Positions 49,559 through 60,302 of a stretch of 64,000 nt of DNA are shown in pieces. The notes below the pieces were generated by a model. It worked only from the letters and a program-made list of their open reading frames with translations, did no database searches and was not told the origin of the DNA. The DNA comes from Purshia tridentata. Taxonomy: Eukaryota; Streptophyta; Magnoliopsida; Rosales; Rosaceae. The stretch is from assembly GCA_003254885.1 (NCBI GenBank), contig QANT01006271.1, positions 62,001-126,000 of the forward strand. Direction: 5' to 3'. Within the stretch, counting starts at the first letter, position 1; each line of letters opens with the position of its first letter. The position numbers and the translations under genes were made by a program.

Positions 49559-52500
49559 ATGCCAGGTACATTAATTCAATGCCTCTATAAATTCTCTATC
49601 GAATCAGATCTTAATTTGTAGTTTGTTTCAGTTTTAATTTTGTATACGTTAATTTTAGTAGAAGTAGTTTCACTTCAAGAAGATGACAAGTCTAGAAATT
49701 TCGATATTGAAACTTCCGAGGAGGAGAGGCGGAAGTCTCGTGGCAGATCTCTTAAGAGAAAGACTGTGAACGCCATGAGATTAACAAACAGTCTTAGAAA
49801 GCGTGGCAACCGTGTTGCCCATTGTCGCTACACAATGATTTCAATTGAAGATGTTCGGGATGCCAAGGAGGAAGAAGCTGTGATTACATTTCGGGAGGCA
49901 TTGGTTGCTATAGATATGCTCCCAGGTCACTACGATGATTATCATACAATGCTGAGGTAATTGGATCATTGCAATGATAACATACATTTTTCATGTGTGA
50001 TGTTGATATCGTTTATACCATACACAGTGCTTATTAGCTGTTAATGGCTTTGATTTCTTGAAACTAACCATTTTGAAATGATAAATGATTCAATATCATG
50101 TAATGCACACACATGGTGAACTTGAATGATGAATTTAATATAATTTCTTGTTATAAATTTGAAATTTAAGAATGAAATTGGTTAATGAGATGGATGTTAA
50201 AGGTTCAAGGCTTCGAGATAGCGGCTGTTTTGGTATGCAGCATAGGTGTTATGAGAATTTATGGCATATTCAGTTGGTTTTTGATGTGGTTTTTTTGTTA
50301 AAAATATCATGAAACCCAATTTAGCTTCAAAATCAAACTAATTTGGGTGGATTACCTGAATATTCTCTTCTGCCACTCAACCCTATCTGGGGAAGTGAGG
50401 ATGATAATTTCTTTTGTTTGACATCAATACACCAGAATATAAGATCGATAGGGTTGTGATATCAGATGTTCTATTCAGGAAGAGCTATTAAATTCAAATT
50501 TCTTGAAGCTATGTATGAATAGGAGCAGGGAGAATGTTTATGGTAGAGTGAATCGATTAACTTATGGTTTTTCTTTTCTTTTTTTTGTTGAAAAGGTGCT
50601 TACTTCTTATTAATGCACAAATCTTTCCAAGAGGGCATTAAACACAGTACTTTTAATTTTCCTTTCAGATTTTTCATTTAATTCAATTAAATAAGCCTTG
50701 TTTATGCAGATTTTTAAAGGCAAGGAAGTTTGACATTGATAAAACTGTCCACATGTGGGCTGAAATGCTCAACTGGAGGAAAGAGTTTGGAGTAGAATCC
50801 ATTGTGAAGGTATAATGTTATAATAGTATTATGATGGACATAACTGGTGCAGGTAGTTTCAGTGTGATTTAACCTTTTAATACCTGTGCATTTTTTTTTT
50901 CTGAAAAGAAATAAACTTTTATTTATACTATCAAGTTAATATTGTGAATAAGATGGACTTTTTACTGGCTGTCTTAGCATAGATTTAATTTCATATTGAA
51001 AGTTCTAATGGAGGTATTGATACAATTATAAATTCTTAGGATTTTGTATACAGTGAGTATGAAGAGGTTCAGTGTTTTTATCCTCATGGTTATCATGGTG
51101 TAGACAAGGAGGGACGGCCTGTTTATATTGAAAGACTTGGAAAAGTTGAACCTAGCAAGCTAATGAATGTCACCACAGTGGACCGGTTTTTAAAATATCA
51201 TGTCCAGGGTTTCGAGAAGGCTTTTGCTGAGAAGTTCCCAGCGTGCTCTATTGCAGCCAAAAGACATATAGATTCTACAACAACTATACTAGATGTCCAG
51301 GGACTGGTAATTTCCTAACTTACAAATGCACTTATTCACTTCTGTGCATCATATGTATTGTGTGCAGTAACTGTACTTGTTATCTTTTTATTATTATGCA
51401 GAATTGGGTTAGCTTTGGCAAGGTTGCACATGACCTTGTTATGCGCATGCAGAAAATTGATGGTGATAACTATCCTGAGGTTGATTTATTACTATATAAA
51501 ACCAAGTGATAACATTATATAAAAATTTATTTATTCAGTTCTTATATTAGCTCATTCTCTACAGACATTACATCAGATGTTTGTGGTAAATGCTGGTAAT
51601 GGGTTCAAGCTGCTTTGGAACACAGCAAAAGGCTTTCTTGACCCTAGGACTACTGCAAAGATACATGTATGATAATATTTTTTGTTTTTTACTTTCATTT
51701 TGAAGGTTTTTAAGAACTACTCTAAAGTTCTTCTGCATCAATTGTGCAGGTATTAGGCAACAGATTTCGAAACAAGTTGTTGGAAGTTATAGACTCAAGG
51801 TTGGGACATCTTACTATCCGTTAAAATAATTCTGTTTTTCAGTAGATAGAATGACTGTTGAATTTGTTCTGGATTGTGTTACACCACTTAACTCAGCAAC
51901 TTTCACTTTAAACAGTCAACTTCCAGATTTCCTTGGGGGAACTTGTTCATGTCCAAATGAAGGTGGATGCCTTAGGTCTGGCAAGGGACCCTGGAATGAT
52001 CCAGAAATAATGAAGGTGTGTATCTAGTGGTAACAGTGCTGTCACAGATATTGAATTACTTTATATATGAATACTTTGAACTACTAGATTGATATATTAT
52101 GGGTTTTTTCTTGCCAGAACATTTACATCATTACTCATATGAATTTTATTTGCAGCTGGTATGCATGGGAGAAGCAATGTACTTGAGGAAAATCAATGGC
52201 TCTTCTGACAGCGGCAATTTAGGAGTGAAGCTGCTTGCCCCTAAGGTGACTTGAAGACAAATCTACCATGTATGATGTCCTTAATTACCTTGTACTCATG
52301 TATCATAGTCCACAGTACTTGGGTTTTCTGTGCAGGTTACAGATGGTGAAATAATATCTGCAGCTGAGTCAGGATCAGCGATGAGGTCAAGTGCTTCTGG
52401 CTTCGTGCAATTATCAACGTCTCAGTCTGACAAAGTAAAGTTTCTGAAGTTATCTTTTATTGGGTGTCTTATTCTTTAAATTCATTAGTCATTGCATCTT

Positions 52501-54091
52501 TAACAGGTATTTCGTCAATAGCATCTATCTATCTCACCCCAACTAAAGGGTTTACTTATGGTTGAGGCTAAGGATATATTTAATCATCACATGCTTTATA
52601 TTTCTGTTCATGTAATCTTCGTCCCTTTATGTACTTGAATTCCCTATTGACTGAATGATAAAATATCAATTAATTTATGTAACTCTTGCTTTCCACTAAT
52701 TTTGTCTGATTTTTCTCAGGAGAGGGTAACTGAATCTGCATCTATCTGTAGCCTGGTTGAACCGGCCAGTGCTGCTGGAAGAATGGAAGTTGCTAATTCG
52801 AGTTCAAGTAGGTCATCAGTCATTTATCATAGTTGCTTAGATTTACTCATGATTTTAATGCCTCAGGCATGGTTTATAGCAATTTTTTTTGGTAAATAAA
52901 GATTAAATTTTTTTCGGTGACAAACAACAAGAATAACATTGAAAAAAGTAGTAGTCTTACCAGGAGGATCATGTGTTGAGGCATATAAACAGTATGCCTG
53001 GCCAGGCTGTTTTTGTAATTCCCCAGCCAATCCAAATTTTGGCTTTAAGTATGGAAAGAGAACAGAGTTCACTGCTGGATTGTCTTCAATCCTGCAATGA
53101 CATTGTAGTGTTAGTTTCCCATTATAGCCTACGATGCGGTTATGCATGTGTCTCCATTATCATTTATCTGAGATTTCCAACCAATCCAGATTCTTTCATA
53201 TATCTCTCAGTTATCATAAGCACTTTAATATATGGTTATGCAAGGATGCTTTTATATGTTATTAACTTGTTCTTGACAGGTGATTTGACCACGAAATTCA
53301 CCCCGAGAAGGCCGCTGAAGACATTCATTCCATGTGCAGCGAGCTCAGTCGTTCACTTCATATTCAAAATATTAGCGTACATATGTCTCGTATTCCCAAG
53401 GTTGGGGAGAATATTTTCAGCGCGTTATGCAGAGAACCGCTCAGAAAGACCATGCAAACCACCGCCATTTGCAAATTCTAGTTCTCAGGAACAACACATT
53501 TCACAGGGAATAGAAGTAGACCCTCTCTGGCAGAGGCTGCAGCAATTAGAAGGATTAGTTACTGAGTTGGTTAACAAACCTTCAAAAATTCCTCAAGAGA
53601 AAGAAGATATGCTTCATGAATCTTTGAGTCGTATTAAATCTATAGAACATGACTTACGGAAGACAAAGAAAGTAAGGCAACCTTCTGTCTTGTAACCATG
53701 GGTTATTCTGAAGTATGCAGTACCTGTACCAATCAGGCTTCTTGTTTCTGTTGTAAGAGTTGGCTACTAAAAACTACAGTTTTTCTTGCAGGCACTGCTT
53801 GCAACTGCATCAAAACAAGTGGAGCTTGCTGAGTCGCTAGAAAACTTAAAGGAGGACGGCATGACTGTAAGTTCCTATTTCCCGTGGAGATCAAATTGAA
53901 TTTTGTTAATAGAGATGGACAAATATTGAATCACTTTTTCTTTGTATGAGGTTGGTTATGTATTCTTATGAGCCATTCATGTCACTAGACAACATGAATA
54001 TGCTGTTAAAAAGATCAAGCTTTCTCAATTGCAGGGAGCAAACTCTTGTTGGCCAAGAAGTAGTAAATATACTCACAACCCGGGAAGATGA
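49559..54091 (+). CDS. SFH: SEC14-like phosphatidylinositol transfer protein (SFH), 14 exons
   Basis: Sec14-nodulin type lipid transfer protein that moves phosphatidylinositol/phosphatidylcholine and promotes phosphoinositide synthesis. Exons: 49559-49565, 49659-49956, 50710-50809, 51040-51306, 51402-51479, 51565-51666, 51750-51799, 51916-52015, 52156-52245, 52336-52434, 52720-52807, 53280-53671, 53792-53866, 54035-54091 (600 residues). The first coding exon holds just seven bases (ATGCCAG). The CRAL-TRIO N part ([22 protein letters not shown]) precedes the lipid-binding domain at about 136-320 ([66 protein letters not shown]). A C-terminal coiled coil follows, at about 505-580. By position and sequence it is closest to Arabidopsis SFH9, as I recall it. 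The last exon also has a second open frame ending at 54121; exon phase favours the one given. Confidence 0.9.
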
Positions 54092-55029
54092 GCACCGGTT
54101 TCTTGGGACAGAAGTCAACTGATATTGCTGGCCAACAATGCCTGTTGATGCAAACACATGCAATCATTCCCACATCCTAGTTCATTAAGCCAAATTTAGT
54201 GGGGTTGTCATTTAAGGTGACTTACCCTCTTCCATATAATGTTGATACAAGAATATCCAGTGTGCAGAGTCATCATCTCGTTCTGATTTTTCTTCCCCTC
54301 AGGTTTCTTTTGTAGTTGGCGGTTGAAAGTAGTATCAAGAGAGTGAAGAGTAAAGAAAATAAGGTTGTTGATCGGCCGGCCCATTTAGGGTGAAGAAAAG
54401 CGTGTGTATAAACGTCTGTGTACATAGTATAACAAAAAAGTCTCTTTCTTTGTGATGATACAGTATAATACATTGCCTTTTCGCAATTTATACCAATAGC
54501 AAATTCCCAAAAGCAAATTTTACATCTACTTTTTCTTTGAGCTTCGTAGATTTCCAAATATTTGATGTGTTAAGAATAAAGCCTTGGTCCTTGGTCATGG
54601 TCACAGCTGAGCTGCTAGTTGCAACTCTGTTTCTGTTCGTATATTGAAACCTGAACTTGGTGGCTGGATTGTAGCTGCCCACTCTGAAGGTCTGACCCTG
54701 ACCCTATTTGTTATAAACCCTAGATCTACCTGAAAATTTAATAATCCTAAAAATGAAAAAAAATATATATATATATATATATTTTGGGTTTTTTATTGCT
54801 TGAACATTTACATCATTACTCAGTTGACTAGAGGAAAATCAATTATTTTCGATTGATACCGGATTTACGTCCAAGCCCAAAGATAATTTATCCAAGCCCA
54901 AGATGACATGAAGATCTAAAAGAATTTGACTGAAGCACGTGTTTATAGAAGGAAGCAAGTTTCACAAAGAATTCCTAGTCCTAATCCTAATTAGAGTAGG
55001 ATAACTGGACCAAGTTGTTATATATAATA
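54092..55029. other. SFH 3' region and F-box promoter
   Basis: Probable 3' untranslated region of SFH, then AT-rich intergenic sequence with an AT microsatellite at about 54763-54782. No further gene was seen. Confidence 0.5.
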
Positions 55030-56095
55030 ATGCATGTAAAGCATGATTTGTCCTATCGGCATTCTCATATTGCTAGGTCAAACATGAAGATTCAGATTGT
55101 ATGCATCGGGTGTCTTGTGGGTGTGACTCTATACCATTGCTTCAATCTATTCCAATCCAAGAGAGGCAGCAAGAGAAACCAAAACATTGACAGAAACAAT
55201 TGGCAGATACCACCTCACGATATCATGGAGATGATTTTACTGCGCCTGAATTTAGGTGATCGAATACGTTTAAGCGTTGTCTGTAAGTCTTGGCAGTCAA
55301 TTGCTATGCGAAGAGACATCCGTTGTCCTCCACAACTCCCATGGTTAGTAGTCTCTGATGGTGATTATTTCTCAAATTTCAATAACTACTTAAACTTTTT
55401 CAGTCTATCTGATGGCAAAGTTGGCAAGTTGACGCTGCCTAAGCCAGTTCAAGGAGGGTGGTTTCGTGGGAGTTCTCATGGTTGGCTGATTATAGTCCAG
55501 GAAAAAGGACTCAACTCTGAAATCTTTCTATTCAATCCGATTTCAGGAGTCCAACACCAACTTCCGTCCTTGAGAACAATTCCAAGTTTCCATGAGTTCG
55601 TAAAAACCACAGATTGGGAACGTTTTGGTGCCTATTCTTTTTGTGATCAAGTTGCATTATCTACCTCAGATATTAATTCACAAGATTGTATGGTAGCAGC
55701 AGCTTTTGGTTATGGATTAAGTTTGTGTAGACCTGGAGACAAAACATGGAGTGTCTTCCAGGTAATAGATGATCATGATCAGGAGCAACGAATTGATGAT
55801 ATTTTCTTTTCTTCTTCTGGTATACTATACGCCTTGGTTGCCGTTGAGGATGTTAGTAATGATATGAACGGCGTCGTTGTATCAGCTCGCAACTTAAGCT
55901 TTGCAGATCATGCATTGCAATTGAAGTTGATCTATAGCAAAAGAGATTACGTGGGAAATGCCCCAAGCATTGAACATCATGACGACTATATAATCCAGTT
56001 AAATGTGGTGTACTCCTCATATTTTTTAGAATCAACAACCAGCAATGAAGTTTTGGTAATTCAGAAATTGACAGATATTTTTGTTAAGATAGTAA

Positions 56096-56131
<36 letters not shown>

Positions 56132-56568
56132 TTTATGAAGGCAATGATGGCAATGAGGAAGGCAACAACGTGGAAGGTAATATCAATGAAGATGGAGGTG
56201 AAGCTGGTAATGAACTTGAAGACATGGAATTTGACACTTCATACGAGAGGACAGCAACTTTAAAAGTATTCAAGGTCGATCCGGAGACCGGCAACTGTCT
56301 AATTGCGGTACACAATTTAGGGGAGGAATTATTGTTTTTGGCAGACTCTGGTGCATTCTCCCTCCCAGCAAGTGATTATAAAGAGCTACAAAGGAATTGT
56401 ATTTATTTTGCAGCAAATAATTACATGGGTCACCGTTTTTTAAAGCCATATATTTGTCGTGAAATTGGCGTATTTGATCTTACTACGAAAAGAATTAAGC
56501 GATCATTTCCAAGTGTTATATTGTCAAAGCGGTCTAAACTCGCTTGGTTCCTTCCAAGTTTATGGTAG
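55030..56568 (+). CDS. F-box protein with DUF295 (KIB-type) domain, single exon
   Basis: Intronless F-box protein, 512 residues from the first ATG (55030) or 494 from the ATG at 55084, which is followed by a hydrophobic stretch (IVCIGCLVGVTLYHCF). The F-box is at about residues 60-100: IPPHDIMEMILLRLNLGDRIRLSVVCKSWQSIA. F-box proteins link targets to SCF ubiquitin ligases through SKP1. The C-terminal DUF295 beta-propeller-like region shows WLVVSDGD, LPKPVQGGWFRGSSHGWLII, IFLFNPISGVQHQLPSL and, near the end, the family block NCIYFAANN followed by IGVFDLTTKRIKRSF. An aspartate run (GAT repeat, 56098-56129) splits the domain and is probably length-variable. Decayed pieces of a second copy follow downstream. 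Confidence 0.88.
56098..56129. repeat. GAT microsatellite coding for poly-aspartate
   Basis: About ten GAT units in frame in the F-box gene give an Asp run, followed by an acidic, glycine/asparagine-rich segment. Length changes in steps of three would keep the frame. Confidence 0.9.
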
Positions 56569-56693
56569 ACATAAATATCCATAGATCAAATATTATATAT
56601 TTGCTTAAGAATTCTTGTTGCATATTATTGAGACTACTTTTATTACTTGTGTACTATATATTGTCCTGGTCGATTTTCATAATTTACAACTGT

Positions 56694-57545
56694 GATTTCC
56701 GGAGTCCAACACCAACTTCCATCATTGAGAACAATTCCAAGTTTCCATGAGTTTGGGAAATTTTATGAATTTTTACGAATTTTTTTAATGTTTTTCAAAC
56801 ATTTTCCAACACTAATTAATATCAGACGTTGGATCATCAACAGCTACTAAAAAGAATGGCCCAGATCACGCCAGCGCACGGGAATTTAAAAAAGAAGTTA
56901 GATTTGCTACAGCTCTTTCACGTTCCGTCCATCTTCAATGGCAAAAAGATCAGAGTCGTCCGTCCGTGGCACGTGGGCCAGGCTGCCACAATCTTCCCTC
57001 CTTTTATTCGACGCTTTTGCCCTTCAAATTTTCTAAAATTCCACCAAAGAAAAGCCTGCCCAATTCGTCATACCAGGGTTATTCCGTCATTCACCCTCTC
57101 CAATATTTCTCTCTCCTTTTTGTGCGTTGGGGCCCACCACCTATTGCTCTCATCTATCAATATTGCACCTCTTGCATGCAATGCTCTCATCTATCAATAT
57201 TGCACCTGTTGCATGCATCGCTCTCATCTATCAAATTCATATTGCTTTACTCTCAACATTCCAGCCCAATCTGGGAGGGTGAGAGTCATGTGATCATGAG
57301 TGTATTACTCTCAAATGGCTTTGGCACTCACCACTTTGGATGGTGCCTTTGTTTTCTGTGAGCGATTTTCATTATCTAGCTCAGATATTAATTCAAAAAC
57401 TTCAATCAGTTTGCGAAGTGGGTGTAACTCAAGACTAGAAGGGGTGACGATTGGAGATAATAATGGTTCAAAAACCCTCCAGACTTCATCAACATTAAGC
57501 TTGGTATCACTTAGTATTTCCTAACAACTTAAGCATTTGGTGTCA
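56694..57545 (+). pseudogene. Decayed second copy of the F-box/DUF295 gene
   Basis: Short blocks match the upstream F-box gene in the same order. 56697-56755 (GGAGTCCAACACCAACTTCC and onward, to CCATGAGTTTG) matches 55546-55598. 57358-57402 (encoding CERFSLSSSDINSK) matches the CDQVALSTSDINSQ part at about 55640-55684. A stretch ending at about 57535 (ACAACTTAAGC) matches the RNLSFADH region near 55890. Unrelated sequence (about 56770-57350) with a 37-bp tandem repeat separates the pieces. It looks like an old tandem duplication that lost most of its sequence. Confidence 0.68.
57146..57235. repeat. 37-bp tandem repeat, 2.4 copies
   Basis: Units beginning GCTCTCATCTATCAA start at 57146, 57183 and 57220, exactly 37 bases apart. 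Units 1 and 2 differ at very few positions (for example CACCTCTTG versus CACCTGTTG). The array is inserted in the sequence that separates the F-box pseudogene pieces. Confidence 0.88.
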
Positions 57546-57788
57546 AGTGGTGTTGTGAGCTGGACATTTTTTGTCTTCCAGTAAGCTGGTGGTGTTGTGA
57601 GCTTCAGTGAGCAACCTCTCATACTCTGTTAATTTTCCAACCTTAACAGGAGCTTCAGTTTGGAACTTGCTGTCCAAAGGCACTTCTAAAGTATCCACTC
57701 CGCATTTACATGGATTCGGGAATCTAGAACGCTGCCCTGCTGGAGCAACCCAACGGCGAGGTTCAAAGGCACTGTCTCTTATGTATCC
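57543..57788 (-). pseudogene. Unidentified exon-like fragment
   Basis: On the minus strand a splice acceptor (TTTGACAG after a pyrimidine-rich stretch) is followed by an open frame of 81 codons with a natural-looking composition: GYIRDSAFEPRRWVAPAGQ, then RFPNPCKCGVDTLEVPLDSKF, then VGKLTEYERLLTEA. This looks like a real protein exon, but I cannot name the family. The last part contains a direct repeat (GTGGTGTTGTGAGCT at about 57548 and 57590) and is probably decayed. No partner exons were found nearby. Confidence 0.45.
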
Positions 57789-57859
57789 CTGTCAAATGAG
57801 AAATAGATTCATTGTTCTACTGCATAAATTATGTATAACAGGTGAAAACAGATAAATGA

Positions 57860-59250
57860 TTGTTTTAGGTGAGAAATTGTTCTACTTATCTAATTTCAGT
57901 CCCAAAAAATGCATACTTGCTCGTTGCAAAGCTTCACCAAGTTTGATGACTGTTTGGGTCAAGTGGGTTACACTCCCAACTCAGTGTTAGACTTAAGTTT
58001 GCACCATTATATCCTCAAATCCGTACGCTCTTTTTGTAAGATTTTTATATGATGTAAAGTTAAGGTGCGAGCTTTTAAATAAGTATAAATTTGTACTATT
58101 TCATTAAGTGTTGATGGATTACACATAAGTGTAAATCTGGAAGAAAAACTGCAATGCAGATGAGTGATGAATATGATGTTCCAGAGTCCCACATCGAAAG
58201 AAGGTGGGATGTTTTATACGCTTTATAATCACTGTGTAGAATAGACTTTTTGAGTCACCCCCTGACGGGGAGTTTAAAATGCTTGCTGAAAACATAAATG
58301 CGGGTCTGTTTCGGCCTTAAATTACAGTTTTGGGCGACTTCGTTGGGTTTTAAATTTTAGTTTTGAATTTTATTTTATTTTTTTTCAAAATTGTTTTTTA
58401 TCATTAATATGAAGTTCAGAATTTAAATAGAGGACCAAGAAGTCCAGCATAAAAAACTAATAAACAAAAAAACATTTGTAACACTAATTTTAGTTATATT
58501 AATTTGTAGGTTGCTTCTTATGTCTCCAAATAAAAGATATAATGTTATATATATTTAAGTCTTTTGCTTATAAATGTATAATTAAGACTAACCTAAATTC
58601 TACCTCCTATTTGACCCAATCAAATGTCACTTAAATTAAAACTTATGGATTATTATATTTTTTAATTCATTAGTAACTTTATAAGAAAATTGCACCCCAA
58701 AATAAAAAAAATTCAATAAAAATTAAACGGTTAGAAAAATGTTTAAACATTAGATTGTGCAATAATTCAATTTCATTAAATTTCAGTGGAGATTGTTTTG
58801 TTTGCGGAATTGTTGAGTAGCATAATCTCCTTGTTTTTCACATCTCACCAAAATAGACACCGAGTCCAGGACTTTTTACACTTTTATATAAGCAACAATG
58901 TGACCCATTGATTTCATTCAACCACGTTAGTCCAGTTACTCATCGTTCCAATTAATTAGTAAGTCCTCAAATTTGAGTTCAAACTATACACAGCTATAAG
59001 AGACAAAAAAAAAAAATTATGGCTAAACACTTATGGCGTATTTTCATCTTTGACAATTTTACAAGTAGCCTAATGTAGTACAAACTCAAATAATTTCAAG
59101 AAAAGGTCCAAAATTTAAGTGCAATGTAAATTGATCAAGGCTCAAAATTATGTTGATGCTCAATTATGTAATGCTCTAAAAATCGAAGTAAAATGTGAAG
59201 GAAGAAAAGTTGAAAAGGCGGGGGTATTTGTGTAATTCACAACTTGTAAC
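57860..59250. other. Intergenic with a snRNA-promoter-like motif
   Basis: AT-rich sequence apart from the patch at about 58186-58320, described separately. No coding gene was seen. Confidence 0.45.
58186..58229 (+). promoter_or_regulatory. USE plus TATA motif as in plant snRNA genes
   Basis: GTCCCACATCG (58186-58196) is an exact match to the plant upstream sequence element consensus RTCCCACATCG. A TATA-like TTTATAAT (58222-58229) starts about 26 bases after it; in plants that short spacing is typical of Pol III-read snRNA-type genes, whereas Pol II ones have about 33-36. The sequence behind it (58250 onward) matches no U RNA, 7SL or telomerase RNA that I know, and lacks a telomere template. 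The same motif occurs near the start of some plant LTR elements, so this may be a piece of such a fossil instead. Confidence 0.35.
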
Positions 59251-59334
59251 TGCTTCCACTCTCCAGTAGCGCGCGGGATCGTACGTCCTCAGCCCACACA
59301 TGCAGACACTGCCCTCCCTCAACTTTCACCACCT

Positions 59335-59340
59335 TATAAA
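59335..59340 (+). promoter_or_regulatory. TATA box before the mosaic locus
   Basis: TATAAA sits in a GC-richer patch (59255-59400) after CACACATGCAGACAC, with a plausible transcription start 25-35 bases downstream and a possible leader donor (GGAGGTAATC) at about 59412. It suggests that the downstream mosaic has its own promoter. Confidence 0.45.
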
Positions 59341-59412
59341 GCAAGACACCGCCTACTCTGCTACATTCATCACTGTACGATTGGAGAAGAATTTCAGAAA
59401 ACTCTAAGGAGG

Positions 59413-59415
59413 TAA

Positions 59416-59462
<47 letters not shown>

Positions 59463-59720
59463 CTTTCTCTCTCTCTCTCTCATTTCGGATGCCGGTGGCC
59501 AGTGGCCGCGGGGAATCTCCTCCGGAGAGTCCTCCCAGCTTCTCTCTCCCCCTCTCTTTCATTCTCTCTGTCTCTCTCTCTTTCTTTCTTTCTCTCTCTC
59601 TTTTTCTAGCTTTCTCTCTCATTTCGGTGGCCGCGGGGAAGCTCCTCTGGAGAGTCCTCCGAGCTTCTCTCTCTCTTTCTTACCGGTGGCCGGTGGCCGG
59701 TCCGGGAAGCTCTTCAGCTT
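59413..59720. repeat. CT-rich low-complexity leader with repeated GC-rich modules
   Basis: CT and CTTT microsatellites (59417-59480, 59567-59622) alternate with a module reading GGTGGCC..GCGGGGAA..CTCC..GGAGAGTCCTCC..AGCTTCTCTC. It occurs at about 59492-59550 and 59623-59672, with a shorter third form at about 59684-59725. The modules are diverged copies, so the leader grew by local duplication. Confidence 0.7.
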
Positions 59721-59761
59721 CTCTCTTACTTTTTGTTATGTTGTTTTTAACCAGATCTCTC

Positions 59762-60001
59762 ATGGGTAAATCTGGAAATGATTGTCTGGCCCAGTCAAGC
59801 AAACAGTCAAAAGGGGAAAAGCACCGCACTGACATGGCCATAAAGAAGAGGAGGAAGCAAGCGGAGGAAGAGGCACACCCACTGTATGATATTCTGATGA
59901 GGGGGGGTCCTCAGCCAGCGGAGGTGGAGGCACCGGCAGTGGAGGCTCCTCAGCCAGCGGAGGTGGAGGCATCGGCAGTGGAGGCTCCTCAGGCGGAGTA
60001 G
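59762..60001 (+). CDS. Small repetitive hypothetical protein
   Basis: An open frame of 79 residues from the ATG at 59762. The first half is basic and polar (MGKSGNDCLAQSSKQSKGEK, then AIKKRRKQAEEEAHPLYDILM), with a KKRRK cluster that could be a nuclear signal. The second half is two 13-residue repeats (PQPAEVEAPAVEA, PQPAEVEASAVEA) made by a 39-bp tandem duplication at 59909-59986. I do not recognise a family. It lies behind the TATA box at 59335 and before the synthetase exons, so it may be the first translated part of a new chimeric transcript, or chance. Confidence 0.35.
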   Translation: MGKSGNDCLAQSSKQSKGEKHRTDMAIKKRRKQAEEEAHPLYDILMRGGPQPAEVEAPAVEAPQPAEVEASAVEAPQAE

Positions 60002-60002
60002 T

Positions 60003-60038
60003 TAGGACGGACGGACGGACGGACGGACGGACGGACGG
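60003..60038. repeat. GGAC tetranucleotide microsatellite
   Basis: About eight GGAC units follow the stop of the small open frame. Simple repeat, likely length-variable. Confidence 0.9.
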
Positions 60039-60302
60039 GGCATAGTGTTGGAGCATCGATATAATTTTACTTTCTTTTTTTTTATAAAAAACTCTGACAG
60101 TGTGTGTGACTCTAATATTGCAATTCTAAATTTCCTATTTTCTTTTATCCCTCATTTTTATTTATTGATTATTGTTATATTTTTTTATGTTTTACTCCCT
60201 TTATTTATTTATCTGTCTTCCTCTCCCTCTCTCTCAAATTCAACTGTTTCGGATTCTTTTTTGGGTCTTTTGTAAATTTTGAGAATTTAGTGGTTATTTA
60301 AG

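Noticed and set aside
58250-58500. Telomerase RNA behind the USE/TATA motif
   Set aside because: No CTAAACCCTA-type template is present, and the sequence matches no plant TR region I remember.
59404-59622. Arg/Glu/Lys-rich minus-strand frame
   Set aside because: Translation of a CT/CTTT microsatellite, not a protein.
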